A stretch of 64,000 nucleotides of DNA from Weizmannia acidilactici. Its GTDB lineage: Bacteria > Bacillota > Bacilli > Bacillales > Bacillaceae_C. This document shows positions 26,946-35,865 of the stretch, piece after piece. The notes under the pieces are model-generated. The model was given only the letters and a program-made list of their open reading frames with translations, was not told where the DNA came from and did not search any database. Each line of letters begins with the position of its first letter. The first letter of the stretch is position 1. Location of the stretch: NCBI RefSeq assembly GCF_008974185.1, contig NZ_BKZP01000008.1, forward strand, positions 42,579 through 106,578, in the 5' to 3' direction. Position numbers and translations under genes: made by a program.

Positions 26946-27317
26946 ATGGAAGTTTTTGAAAAATATTTAGCAGGTATCGATAACCCCGACCACCGCGACC
27001 GAACAGAGGAAATTTTGGCGTGGGTTGCTAATAAATTCCTAAATTTGGAACCGCAAATCAAATGGAATACACCAATGTTTGCCGATCACGGCACATTTAT
27101 CATCGGCTTTTCCACAGCGAAGCATCATTTGAGCGTTTCACCCGAAGAAGTAGGCATTGCGCACTTTGCCGATGACATTGCACAAGCTGGCTACACCGCT
27201 ACCAAAGGCTTGTTTCGAATTCCGTGGAATGAGCCGGTAAATTACGAATTGCTTGAGAAAATGATTGAATTTAATATTCAGGATAAAGCAGAATATACGA
27301 ATTTTTGGCGGAAATAA
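26946..27317 (+). CDS. DUF1801 protein, YdhG/Fra-like iron chaperone candidate
   Basis: A complete 123-aa DUF1801 protein: [59 protein letters not shown], and [25 protein letters not shown]. In B. subtilis the family member Fra delivers iron for Fe-S and haem synthesis. ATG 26946 follows GAAGGAGGAAGAC. It lies 22 bp after the first copy and repeats its whole C-terminal region, so the two arose by tandem duplication. Iron delivery is inferred from family knowledge only. Confidence 0.8.
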   Translation: MEVFEKYLAGIDNPDHRDRTEEILAWVANKFLNLEPQIKWNTPMFADHGTFIIGFSTAKHHLSVSPEEVGIAHFADDIAQAGYTATKGLFRIPWNEPVNYELLEKMIEFNIQDKAEYTNFWRK

Positions 27318-27574
27318 TACATCACGCCTTATCAAAAAACGCATGACACGAAAAAATGTCATGCGTTTTTGCAACTCAATTAAGGCGCCAACCGCTGATA
27401 ATAAACGATTATTGATAACTAGTTCAAAAGATGTTCATTATCGTCTAAAAAATAGATAATTTGTTCAACAAAAAACTGGCGAAAAATTATGAGGAACTTA
27501 GAAGAGGAAGTGCCTAATAATTTTTTTATAGGAACTTGAAGGGAAGAACCCCTAACATTACGAAGAAATAAATT

Positions 27575-27602
27575 AGTTTACATAATATATATTATAAACA
27601 GT
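27575..27602 (-). other. dif: dif-like chromosome dimer resolution site
   Basis: The 28 bp at this place match the reverse complement of B. subtilis dif at 24 of 28 positions. The first 19 bases, AGTTTACATAATATATATT, are identical, covering the XerD-type half and centre; the four differences (positions 20, 23, 24, 25) fall in the other half-site. It lies in a non-coding 400-bp stretch (27318-27721) between the two Ter-like clusters and near the coding-strand switch, where XerC/XerD (CodV/RipX) would resolve dimers. Confidence 0.85.
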
Positions 27603-27721
27603 TCTGCAAAAAAGGTTCGTTTCTGTCTCAAAACAAGAGATTACTTTTAATAATGAGACAGAAACGGGTTTTTGCAATAGAACGCATTGTTCGTTCTATT
27701 CACTTGATCACACATATAGCA

Positions 27722-29287
27722 TTAATCTTCGAGCCAGAGTACGTCATATTTCATTTTCATCCATTTTTTCATATTTTTATCATCATCCAAGCGCCTGTAT
27801 TGCTCAATGATCCGGTCATAAATTTTCTCATTTTTATCAATCACCGACATACACTCACTTAAAAATTGGATGCTTTTTTCCGCATCATAATGTTTGTCCA
27901 AATAATATTCACACCATAATACTAAATTGATTAAATCGTTTTCAATGGTTTCACGAATTTCCATGAACCAATCATCATAAATGGCCGTTAAAAATCCGGG
28001 CTTTAAAATTGTCATAATTTGCTGGCATTTCCGCCATTTTATCCCTTCGTTTGGCTCGTTTTTGGCTTCTTTAATCAAGTCCTGTAAGTCGAGCGTGTCG
28101 CTTGTAATATTGCCTGACAGGAAAACATTTTCCCGATCCATTGTAATAAATTGTTCTTTAATGTTTACCAATTTTTTTAAATAAGACAAATATACCCTTA
28201 AATTCTTTCTCGCTTGCTGCAGCGGTACATCCGGCCATAACGCCTCGCAAATTTGCTCTCTGGAAGCGGTTTGGTGAAAAACCAAATAAATCAGGATCTG
28301 CTTGGCACTTCTGCGATTCCATCCGTCCACGATTTCTTTCCCGTTAATGAAGACCCGAAAACGGTCTAGAAAGTCGACCCGGATTTGCTTATACCATTGC
28401 GCTTTTTTGGCGGCCTGTTTGTATATCACTTTAGTGAATTTTATGGTCTGATCCCTTATGTTTGAAAAAAACGGGCTTGCCGCAACCTTGCTGGTATCCG
28501 GCAGAATAAAAGATAAAATGCGGGATGCGGTTGTTTTCGGGTTGTCTAATGTGACCAGCATTTTAGCGTCATTTACTGTTTGAAAAAATATATTTGGCTT
28601 CGCATATAAATGGAGGAACAAATAATGCGGCGGAAATATGCAATCCATGTCGCCGGATAAAATCAATACCGGAATTTTGATGGCACGCAAATCTTCCACC
28701 GGCGAAGCTTCCGCAATAATAGCGGCCAGACGGATGAATAGTTCCGGCTTTTGTATTTCCAGACAGTTTTTCAGTTTTTGGACTGCGGGATCTTCCGGGA
28801 AAAGCATGGTCATGTTTTCGACGAAATACATGGCAGGGAAAAAACGTCCGTTATTGCTGATTTGTACTTGGAACTGCCTTACCTGCTTTCCGATATGCGG
28901 CGGATAGCAAGGCAGTGACATCAAAACCAGGTGTTCAACGGACGATTCGTATAATCTGGCGTACTTTGCTGCAATTAATGCCCCAAAGCCGATGCCGGCA
29001 AGCCGGATTTTGTTTAATTGGAGGGTTTCCAATAAAACCTTTAAATCTTCCACAAATGTATCAAGTGTATAATCTTCCGCCCCCCTTTCCGCCTGCGTTT
29101 TCCCATGCCCTCTTAAATCATATAAAATCAATTGGAAATGCTGTTCTAAATGCGGAATAAGGTCATCGAATAGATGGTGGTCGCACATTGCCGCATGGAC
29201 AAGGACCATGACACCGTCGCTGCTGTTTGGCTGTTTCTGTCTAATTGAGCAATAGACCTGCCCGTATCCGGTTTGAACGTACGGCAT
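27722..29287 (-). CDS. Regulator fusing a degenerate alpha/beta-hydrolase to a SARP/BTAD-type module
   Basis: A 521-aa two-part protein. Residues 1-260 are an alpha/beta-hydrolase fold: LVHAAMCDHHLFDDLIPHL, LYDLRGHGKT, then AGIGFGA where the nucleophile elbow GxSxG should be, so Ser is replaced by Gly. The acid ILSGDMDCIFPP is kept, but the catalytic His position reads NDAKMLVTLDNP, with Lys in place of His. From about 315 an OmpR/SARP-like winged helix follows (FRVFINGKEIVDGWNRRSAKQILIYLVFH, REQICEALWPDVP, ARKNLRVYLSYLKKL), then a helical BTAD/TPR-like C-terminus. ATG 29287 follows GGAGGG at 9 bp. Inference: the dead hydrolase binds a small ligand and controls the DNA-binding part. Confidence 0.78.
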   Translation of the reverse strand: MPYVQTGYGQVYCSIRQKQPNSSDGVMVLVHAAMCDHHLFDDLIPHLEQHFQLILYDLRGHGKTQAERGAEDYTLDTFVEDLKVLLETLQLNKIRLAGIGFGALIAAKYARLYESSVEHLVLMSLPCYPPHIGKQVRQFQVQISNNGRFFPAMYFVENMTMLFPEDPAVQKLKNCLEIQKPELFIRLAAIIAEASPVEDLRAIKIPVLILSGDMDCIFPPHYLFLHLYAKPNIFFQTVNDAKMLVTLDNPKTTASRILSFILPDTSKVAASPFFSNIRDQTIKFTKVIYKQAAKKAQWYKQIRVDFLDRFRVFINGKEIVDGWNRRSAKQILIYLVFHQTASREQICEALWPDVPLQQARKNLRVYLSYLKKLVNIKEQFITMDRENVFLSGNITSDTLDLQDLIKEAKNEPNEGIKWRKCQQIMTILKPGFLTAIYDDWFMEIRETIENDLINLVLWCEYYLDKHYDAEKSIQFLSECMSVIDKNEKIYDRIIEQYRRLDDDKNMKKWMKMKYDVLWLED

Positions 29288-29425
29288 ACACAAGCACCCT
29301 CCAACCTGATTGTGTAATGTAAGTGTAACGATGGGATTGCTACAATGTTTTTAAATAGCTTACATGATGCATCAATTTTGCATCTGTTTGCACCCAACTA
29401 TGAATGTGTCACAGGAGTTTTCAAC

Positions 29426-29593
29426 ATGTATTCATTGGAACAATTCGAAAAGGATATTCAGGAAATTCTCGATAAATATAATGGCAATCAATGGATTCTT
29501 GACCGCCTCTTATTACATATTTTAGAAGATGAGTCGTTATCCCTCCAACAAAAAGCGTCTTATTTAAGAATTTTATTGAAGTATAAATCATAA
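29426..29593 (+). CDS. Small hypothetical protein
   Basis: A 55-aa acidic, helical protein (MYSLEQFEKDIQEILDKYN...) that I do not recognise. ATG 29426 follows ACAGGAG at a good distance, which is why I prefer it to longer frames. It is divergent from the hydrolase-SARP regulator, with about 140 bp between, and could be one of its targets. No terminator was seen. Confidence 0.55.
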   Translation: MYSLEQFEKDIQEILDKYNGNQWILDRLLLHILEDESLSLQQKASYLRILLKYKS

Positions 29594-29761
29594 TTGCCGC
29601 CGGAATGACAAAAGGACGGCCCTCTTTTATATCCTTTCTTACGCTTTTACACTTTATGGATGTTTTAAAAACTGGAAATTGATGTAAGGCATTTTTTTGA
29701 AAAGTACCCTCTTATATTGTAAACCTTTTTTTGTGGTGCTACACTAAAGATTGCAAAGAAT

Positions 29762-29775
29762 GGTAAGCGCTTACT
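29762..29775. promoter_or_regulatory. cre-like palindrome upstream of the SDR gene
   Basis: GGTAAGCGCTTACT fits the CcpA box TGWAANCGNTNWCA at 12 of 14 positions and holds the perfect palindrome GTAAGCGCTTAC. It lies 44 bp before the SDR start codon. Another LacI-family protein could also use it. Confidence 0.65.
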
Positions 29776-29818
29776 AATCTTTGGGGTTTTTAATCTTTAA
29801 GACCAGGAGGAATGCACC

Positions 29819-30565
29819 ATGTCAGGCAGAGTAGCAGTCATTACAGGCGCCGGCAGCGGGATAGGCCGGGAAACATGTTTAACATTTGCGCGCAAAGGCG
29901 AAAAAGTCGTCGTTGCTGATATTAATGAAGAAAAAGGGCTTGAAACGACCGAGCTGGTCAAAGCGGAAGGCGGAGAAGCTGTTTTTGTCAATACAGATGT
30001 TTCGAAATTTGAAGAAGTGGAAGCGCTTGTTGACCAGGCTGTGGAAACGTACGGATCTATAGATATTATGTTTAATAACGCCGGGATCGGGAAGATGGGA
30101 CATGTCCTGAGTTTAAATATAGAAGATTATTTGCACGTGATTGATGTCAATCAGCACGGAGTGGCGTACGGCATTATTGCTGCCGGCAGGAAAATGCGAG
30201 ACCTTGATATAAAAGGTGTGATCATCAATTCCGCTTCTGTTTTCGGATATTTGGCCAATTTCGGGACGTTCCCTTACCAAGCTTCCAAAGGCGCGGTCCG
30301 GATGATGACCCAAAACGCGGCATTGGAACTTTCCCAATACGGCATCCGGGTAGTCGGCATTGCCCCGGGCAGCGTGGATACGTCGATTATCCAGGCCTAT
30401 AAAGATGCCGGAATGACGCAGAAAATGAAAGAACAGCAAATGCGGAAAGAATTGATCCGGCCGGAAGCAATCGCCAATGCAGTTTACCTGCTGACCCTCG
30501 AAGAAGCGGATGTCATCAATGGCAGCGTTGTTATGCTCGATGACGGCTATGCATCGTTTAAATAA
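29819..30565 (+). CDS. Short-chain dehydrogenase/reductase
   Basis: Classical SDR of 248 aa using NAD(P). It has ITGAGSGIGRETC (cofactor motif), Asp after the second strand (VVADINEEKG, favouring NAD), NNAGIG, the catalytic Ser in IINSASVFGY and YQASK with Tyr and Lys, and the C-terminal VNGSVVMLDDGY. It is near the 3-oxoacyl-ACP reductase/acetoin reductase branch; the substrate is not determinable. ATG 29819 follows CCAGGAGG. The cre-like palindrome upstream suggests catabolite control. It is a single-gene unit. Confidence 0.87.
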   Translation: MSGRVAVITGAGSGIGRETCLTFARKGEKVVVADINEEKGLETTELVKAEGGEAVFVNTDVSKFEEVEALVDQAVETYGSIDIMFNNAGIGKMGHVLSLNIEDYLHVIDVNQHGVAYGIIAAGRKMRDLDIKGVIINSASVFGYLANFGTFPYQASKGAVRMMTQNAALELSQYGIRVVGIAPGSVDTSIIQAYKDAGMTQKMKEQQMRKELIRPEAIANAVYLLTLEEADVINGSVVMLDDGYASFK

Positions 30566-30966
30566 ACAAATAATATTCCCCTCATCATGCCGTTCAGAAG
30601 GACCCGTTTCCCTTTTGGACGGTTGTGTTTTGTTTCAGGCCAGCCGCGGCACACCATATTTTTTGGGGTGAAATCGATGAAAATTAGTGACCCTGCAGTA
30701 TGGAGAAATGCAAAATCAGCCTTTTGATATTTTTTAACCGGAAAATCCCTTCAGCAATTCATGTACCTCCTACAAGGTACGAAGAGAATAAACGGATGAC
30801 CTTCCCTCCTGCTTTTCTAAACAACTGTATTCCTGCACCATTTTTGACGTTTTTGTGGCGGTTTATGTTACAATATTCGTACAGCTCTCATTTTTACTTT
30901 TTGCCAGGCTGTCGGCCTCCTTGCTTCTGGAGGTTTGGAAGAATTTTTAGGAAAGCGGGAGTATGT
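30566..30966. other. Leader/intergenic region with a probable promoter for the MFS gene
   Basis: 400 bp between the SDR gene and the MFS exporter. TTGACG (30844-30849) and TACAAT (30869-30874, with upstream TGT) are 19 bp apart and face the MFS gene. The leader contains a small hairpin CCTCC (30916) / GGAGG (30929), whose arms resemble ribosome-binding and anti-ribosome-binding sequences. No gene was recognised in the rest. Confidence 0.5.
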
Positions 30967-32157
30967 ATGGGAAGTCAATCTTTTTCTTCGGCGCCGCTAC
31001 AGGCTGAAAATCTGCTTTACCGGCGTGCGCTTTATACGTTCAGCGGTGCACACTTTTTGAACGACCTGGTCACTACCGGCATGGTGCCCGCTCTGGTCGT
31101 CATGTATAAGCATGCGTTGGATTTAAATTATACGCAATCCACGTTAATCGTGCTCGTTTCTTATTTTGCTTCGTCCGTGACACAGCCGGTCTTTGGCATG
31201 CTGACAGACCGCAGGCCGCGCGTCTGGCTTTTTTCGCTTGGGGTCTTTTTGTCCATCTCCGGACTTGCCTTTACTGCGGTTGCGCCGTCCCTTGGATGGC
31301 TTTTAGTATGCATTGCCGTATCTGGATTCGGTTCGGGTGTTTTTCATCCTGAAGCTTCACGGGGCACGCATTTTGCGTCCGGCTTGAAAAAAGGATTGGC
31401 GCAGGCCATTTTCCAGGTGGGCGGAAATGCTGGCCAGGCTGTCGGGCCGTTAATGATTCCGCTCTTTTTGGCCCATACCGGCATCCACGGCCTCATCTGG
31501 CTGCTTCCGGTCGCATTTTTATCGCTCATCTTGACAGTTCCGCTGCTCGGCTGGATGAACGGCAAAGTCCAGAATATCAAACGCACTAAAAAAGAAATGG
31601 CCGGAAAAAACCATATTCCCGGCGTCATTCTACTCGTCCTTGTGATCATTTTACGTTCCTGGTGCCAGGTTGGCGTCGTTATTTTCCTGCCGTTTTATCT
31701 GAAACATGCAAGCTTGGAAACGACTGAACTGCTGAATTTTGTGTTTGTCGGGGCCGGTGCGCTCGGCACGCTTTTTGGCGGGATGATTTCGGACAGGGTC
31801 GGGATGAAACGGCTGCTTGTTGTTTCCATGTTCCTAGCCACGCCGTTTGCGCTTTTGCTTCCGCATTTAAGCGGCTGGCTTTCCGTTTTGGATTTGCTCT
31901 GTTTCGGCTTCAGCGTCTTATCAAGTTTTTCTGTCGGCGTGGTTTATATGCAGAAGCTTCTGCCGAAAAATATTGCCCTGGCGTCTGGCCTGTCAATCGG
32001 CTTTGGCGTTGGCGCGGGCGGAATCGGTTCTGTGTTTATGGGCGGCATTTCCGACCTGTTCGGCGTTGCGGCTGTATTTACCATCCTGTCGTTTTTGCCG
32101 ATGATCGGGGCCATTCTTTCTTGGTTCCTGCCGAATGAGAAAAAACTTGCTTCTTAA
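30967..32157 (+). CDS. MFS exporter, fosmidomycin-resistance (Fsr)-like
   Basis: Major facilitator protein of 396 aa with 12 predicted membrane helices. GAHFLNDLVTTGMVPAL near residue 20, GMLTDRRPRVWLF (loop 2-3 motif) and SGFGSGVFHPEASRG in helix 4 resemble Fsr-type exporters; FVGAGALGTLFGGMISDRVG repeats the motif in the second half. The substrate is unknown, but drug or metabolite export is likely. ATG 30967 follows GCGGGAG and removes an artificial 89-codon extension that contains no membrane protein features. It overlaps the convergent cwlJ stop by 4 bp. Confidence 0.83.
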   Translation: MGSQSFSSAPLQAENLLYRRALYTFSGAHFLNDLVTTGMVPALVVMYKHALDLNYTQSTLIVLVSYFASSVTQPVFGMLTDRRPRVWLFSLGVFLSISGLAFTAVAPSLGWLLVCIAVSGFGSGVFHPEASRGTHFASGLKKGLAQAIFQVGGNAGQAVGPLMIPLFLAHTGIHGLIWLLPVAFLSLILTVPLLGWMNGKVQNIKRTKKEMAGKNHIPGVILLVLVIILRSWCQVGVVIFLPFYLKHASLETTELLNFVFVGAGALGTLFGGMISDRVGMKRLLVVSMFLATPFALLLPHLSGWLSVLDLLCFGFSVLSSFSVGVVYMQKLLPKNIALASGLSIGFGVGAGGIGSVFMGGISDLFGVAAVFTILSFLPMIGAILSWFLPNEKKLAS

Positions 32158-32582
32158 AAAGTCATATAAACATTAACGCATGTTTCTGCAGTGGGCTCGT
32201 AAAAACAATGCAGCTTATACCGGTCAACGAACGGCTGGTTGTACCATGTGGGCGGGCAGTCCCCTTCCGGCCTGAAATACCATAAACTGTATTTTGCCGG
32301 CCAGTACCTTTCCCCGTTCACAACACGCTTCGCGAGCCGCCGTTCAGTTTCCCTTGCCCGCTGGTAAAAATAGCCATGGATTACCGCCTCAAAAGCGTGC
32401 GGCTGATAAACCATCTGCGGGATCGTCCGTATGCCGATAAAATCTGAACAGTTGGCCCTGATCCGGTTAATGCCGACATTGCCGACAAGCAGCATACCTA
32501 GCTGCCCCTCCCCTTCTGCTTCTGCCCTTAAGAGCCGCGCCAATAAATCGATATCTGCACTCGTTGCTTTTACAACTGCCAT
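32154..32582 (-). CDS. cwlJ: Spore cortex-lytic enzyme CwlJ
   Basis: A 142-aa cell-wall hydrolase of the SleB/CwlJ family, deposited in the spore coat and activated by Ca-dipicolinate in germination to degrade cortex peptidoglycan. The match to B. subtilis CwlJ (also 142 aa) is close throughout: ARLLRAEAEGEGQLGMLLVGN (catalytic Glu region), QMVYQPHAFEAV, HGYFYQRARETERRLA, YSLWYFRPEGDCP and PTAETCVNVY. ATG 32582 follows AGGGAGG; the longer ORF start at 32618 is spurious. In B. subtilis cwlJ is followed by gerQ, which is absent here; the downstream neighbour is an MFS gene. Confidence 0.92.
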   Translation of the reverse strand: MAVVKATSADIDLLARLLRAEAEGEGQLGMLLVGNVGINRIRANCSDFIGIRTIPQMVYQPHAFEAVIHGYFYQRARETERRLAKRVVNGERYWPAKYSLWYFRPEGDCPPTWYNQPFVDRYKLHCFYEPTAETCVNVYMTF

Positions 32583-32792
32583 TTTGAACCTCCCTGTTGC
32601 TTTAAGCTGTTTTATCACTGCACAGGTTCCGTTTTTTATCCTATTCCGGCTGGAACATGAATAGAACCAAAAATAGAAAGTTTATCTTCGGTATCTTTTC
32701 TTACAATCTGCTTGCTTCCGCAGTTTCCTGTTTCTATAATAAACTACTAAATAAATGCAACAAACGCCATGCATTCGCGAAAGAAAGGGGTA

Positions 32793-34529
32793 ATGGCGGT
32801 GGAAATGGAACTATTGAAAAAAAGGATACTGGTGGCGGTCGGGGAAATCCCTGCAGATACAGTCATTAAAAACGGAAAAATCATCGATGTGTTTAACCTT
32901 GAAATTTTATCCGGGGATATTGCCATTACCGATGGGACCATTGCCGGAATCGGCACTTATGAAGGCAAAGAAACAATTGATACGGGGGATTGCTTTGTCG
33001 TACCGGGGCTGATTGACGCCCATGTCCATATTGAGTCTTCTATGGTATGCCCTTCTGAATTTGAAAAAGTCGTTTTGCCGCACGGTGTGACTGCAGTTGT
33101 GGCGGATCCGCATGAAATCGCAAATGTGCTCGGGGAAGCCGGCATTACTTTTATGCTGGAAAATTCCGAAGGGCTGGATTTGGATGTGTTTTTTATGCTC
33201 CCTTCATGCGTGCCCGCCACACCTTTTGAACATGCGGGCGCCGTTTTATTGAACGAACAGCTCTCCCCCTTTTACAAACATCCGAGGGTGCTCGGCCTTG
33301 CAGAAGTAATGGATTATCCAAGTGTGAAAAATTTGGATCCGCAAATGCTCGAAAAACTTGTTGCTGCTTCCCCGTATAAAATTGACGGGCATGGTGCCGG
33401 GCTGGACCGGGCCGGTATCAATGTTTTTGCTGCAGCGGGTATACAAACGGACCATGAGTGTGTCACGCCGGAACAGGTGAAAGAAAGGCTCTCCAACGGA
33501 ATGTACGTCATGCTCCGACAAGGTTCCGCAGCGAAAAATTTAAAAGACCTGCTTGTTGCGGTGAATGACAGTAACCGCAGCCGTTGTATGTTTTGCACAG
33601 ATGATAAACATTTGGACGATCTGATTGCAGAAGGGAGCATTGACCATCATATCAGGCTAGCTGTGGAACAAGGATTTAATCCATTGGCAGCCGTGCAGAT
33701 GGCAACCATTAATGCGGCACAATGTTTCGGCCTGAAACATAAAGGCGCCGTCGCCCCCGGCTATGATGCAGACTTGATATTTGTGGAAGACTTGGACCGG
33801 TTTACGGTCAAAGCCGTGTATAAAGCCGGAAAGTGCGTGGCGAGAGATGGAAAACTGTTAAAAGAAGTTAGCCTGGATCAACTGGCCGGAACTATTTCCT
33901 CGTCCGTTTTTATCCGGGAAATCACGGAGGAAGATTTGTGCATCCCGGTCAGGAAAGGCCGAAAAGCCAATGTGATTGAAATTATACCGAATCAGATTGA
34001 AACACGCAAAAAGGTGATGGAAGTTCCATCAGCAGGCGGGGCTTTTATGCCATCAACAGAACAGGATCTTGCAAAGCTGGCGGTGATCGAACGCCACCGG
34101 GCAACCGGGCATATCGGCCTGGCCATCTGCAAAGGGCTTGGCATCAGGACAGGTGCGGTTGCTTCCACCATCGCCCATGACTCCCATAATCTCATTGTGG
34201 CGGGTGTGAATGATGAAGACATCCTGCTCGCCATTGGAACGTTGAAAAAAATCGGCGGCGGGCTGGCTGTGGCGGATCAAGGGAAGCTGCTTGCTGCGAT
34301 GCCGCTTCCAATTGCCGGGTTAATGTCCGGACAAAGCACCGAAAAGGCAGCCGCGCAATTTGCCGCGGTCAAGGAAGCCTTACGGGAAATTTGTGAGGAC
34401 AAGGGATTTGATCTGCTGCTGACGCTATCATTTTTAAGCTTGCCGGTGATCCCGGAATTGAAAATCACTGATTTGGGGCTGTTTGATTCTGTCACTTTTC
34501 AGCATATCGCCGTTTCTGCCCCAAGCTAA
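32793..34529 (+). CDS. ade: Adenine deaminase
   Basis: Converts adenine to hypoxanthine and ammonia in purine salvage; 578 aa, amidohydrolase superfamily. DAHVHIESSM (metal-binding His pair), VVADPHEIANVLG, GHGAGL, ECVTPEQVKERL and CTDDKHLDDL (Asp) are the AdeC-type motifs, and HDSHNLIVAG marks its C-terminal domain. The start is uncertain among ATG 32793, GTG 32799 and ATG 32805, as AAGGGG ends at 32790; 32793 is given. Hypoxanthine uptake by PbuG at 50.7 kb is functionally related but not linked in an operon. Confidence 0.93.
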   Translation: MAVEMELLKKRILVAVGEIPADTVIKNGKIIDVFNLEILSGDIAITDGTIAGIGTYEGKETIDTGDCFVVPGLIDAHVHIESSMVCPSEFEKVVLPHGVTAVVADPHEIANVLGEAGITFMLENSEGLDLDVFFMLPSCVPATPFEHAGAVLLNEQLSPFYKHPRVLGLAEVMDYPSVKNLDPQMLEKLVAASPYKIDGHGAGLDRAGINVFAAAGIQTDHECVTPEQVKERLSNGMYVMLRQGSAAKNLKDLLVAVNDSNRSRCMFCTDDKHLDDLIAEGSIDHHIRLAVEQGFNPLAAVQMATINAAQCFGLKHKGAVAPGYDADLIFVEDLDRFTVKAVYKAGKCVARDGKLLKEVSLDQLAGTISSSVFIREITEEDLCIPVRKGRKANVIEIIPNQIETRKKVMEVPSAGGAFMPSTEQDLAKLAVIERHRATGHIGLAICKGLGIRTGAVASTIAHDSHNLIVAGVNDEDILLAIGTLKKIGGGLAVADQGKLLAAMPLPIAGLMSGQSTEKAAAQFAAVKEALREICEDKGFDLLLTLSFLSLPVIPELKITDLGLFDSVTFQHIAVSAPS

Positions 34530-34530
34530 A

Positions 34531-34566
34531 AACGGAACCGGCCGGAATTTGCGGCCGGTTCCGTTT
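34531..34566. terminator. Bidirectional terminator between ade and exoA
   Basis: A perfect 13-bp stem AACGGAACCGGCC / GGCCGGTTCCGTT, with T-run on the ade side and A-run on the other. Confidence 0.9.
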
Positions 34567-34567
34567 T

Positions 34568-35323
34568 TCAAAATTTCGTTTTCAAAAAAACTGGGCAGTG
34601 GTCGCTCCCCATTACTTCCGGATAAATGCCGGCATCTTTTAAATCATCGCACAACCTTTCCGAAACGATAAAATAATCAATCCGCCATCCGATGTTCCGT
34701 TCCCTGACTTTATTCATGTACGACCACCACGTATAGGCCCCCTCAAGATCAGGATAAAAATAACGGAACGTATCGATAAAACCGCTGTTCAGCAAATCGG
34801 TCATTTTTTCGCGTTCTTCATCCGTAAATCCTGAATTTCCGATGTTTGTTTTTGCGTTTTTTAAGTCAATTTCCTGGTGGGCGACATTCAAATCCCCGCA
34901 CATGATCACCGGTTTACGGCAGTCAAGGTCCTTTAAATACGTTCGCATCTGATCTTCCCATTGCAGACGGAAACCGAGGCGGGACAAATCACGCTGTGAA
35001 TTGGGTGTATATACATTAACCAAATAAAAGTTTTCATATTCCAGCGTCAGGATCCGGCCTTCCGGTTCCGTATCTTTTTCCCCGACGCCGTAATGCACTG
35101 ACAGCGGTTGTTTTTTTGTAAAAACAGCTATCCCCGAGTAGCCTTTCCGTTCAGCGTAATTCCAATATTGAAAATATCCATTCAAATCAAGGCTGATCTG
35201 CCCTTCCTGCAACTTCGTTTCCTGTACGCAAAAAATATCGGCATCCGCCTGTTCAAAAAAGTCTAGAAACCCTTTTTTGACGCAGGCGCGCAGCCCGTTC
35301 ACATTCCATGAAATAAGTTTCAT
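34568..35323 (-). CDS. exoA: Exodeoxyribonuclease III / AP endonuclease
   Basis: Base-excision repair AP endonuclease of 251 aa, as ExoA of B. subtilis. Family motifs in order: SWNVNGLRA, VQETKLQ (metal-binding Glu), VNVYTPNSQ (catalytic Tyr), CGDLNVAHQEIDL (Asp and Asn), TWWSYM, GWRIDYFIVS and the catalytic GSDHCPV His. It is directly upstream (coding sense reversed) of a uracil/mismatch glycosylase gene, so the two repair genes may be related in function. Confidence 0.93.
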   Translation of the reverse strand: MKLISWNVNGLRACVKKGFLDFFEQADADIFCVQETKLQEGQISLDLNGYFQYWNYAERKGYSGIAVFTKKQPLSVHYGVGEKDTEPEGRILTLEYENFYLVNVYTPNSQRDLSRLGFRLQWEDQMRTYLKDLDCRKPVIMCGDLNVAHQEIDLKNAKTNIGNSGFTDEEREKMTDLLNSGFIDTFRYFYPDLEGAYTWWSYMNKVRERNIGWRIDYFIVSERLCDDLKDAGIYPEVMGSDHCPVFLKTKF

Positions 35324-35342
35324 CCCCTGTTTCTCCCCTTCT

Positions 35343-35848
35343 TTATCTGTTTTTTAATTGTACAAGCGGCCGGTATATCTTAACCATTTCCTCTAATTTC
35401 ATCCGGACGAGGCCGCTTGATGAAGGGGCGACAAAATCGATCGTTCCCGGCACAACGAGCGGATTTTGGCCCCCCCAGCCCGCCGCCTTTTTTTGCTGAA
35501 CTGCTGGTAAACGCCTTTTTCGACATAGCAGACGATTTTAGGCTGGTACTGTTCAATTTTCTTTTTCAAGATGCTGCGGCCTTCTTCATATTCTTTCTTA
35601 GTAATTTCATCAGCAGCTTTCGTCGGGCGTGCAACGATATTCGTTAAGCCGTATTCCAACTCGAGAAGCCCAGCATCTTCTTCCAGTTTGTATTGTTTCG
35701 GCATCAACCCGGAATAATAGAGGATTTTCCAGAAACGGTTATTCGGGTTGGCGTAATGGTGGCCGTTTTTCCCCAATTTTAAACTTGGGTTGAATCCGAC
35801 GAATAAAATATCTAAATTTTTGGAGATATAATCCGGCACCACTCCCAA
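35343..35848 (-). pseudogene. mug: Mismatch-specific uracil/thymine-DNA glycosylase with one-base frameshift
   Basis: G/U mismatch DNA glycosylase of the Mug/TDG family. The N-terminal 115 codons are normal: DILFVGFNPSLKLGKNGHHYANPNNRFW with the catalytic Asn of the GxNP motif, and LTNIVARPTKAA. After VYQQFSKK the frame is lost at a run of 7 A (minus strand, about 35491-35497). With one more A the frame would continue AAGWGGQNPLVVPGT, VAPSSSGLVRMKL and stop at 35343, which is the expected Mug ending. The unshifted frame stops at 35399. It is a slippage mutation, a phase-variable tract or a sequencing error. Confidence 0.87.
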
Positions 35849-35865
35849 TAAACTCCCTCCTGTTT

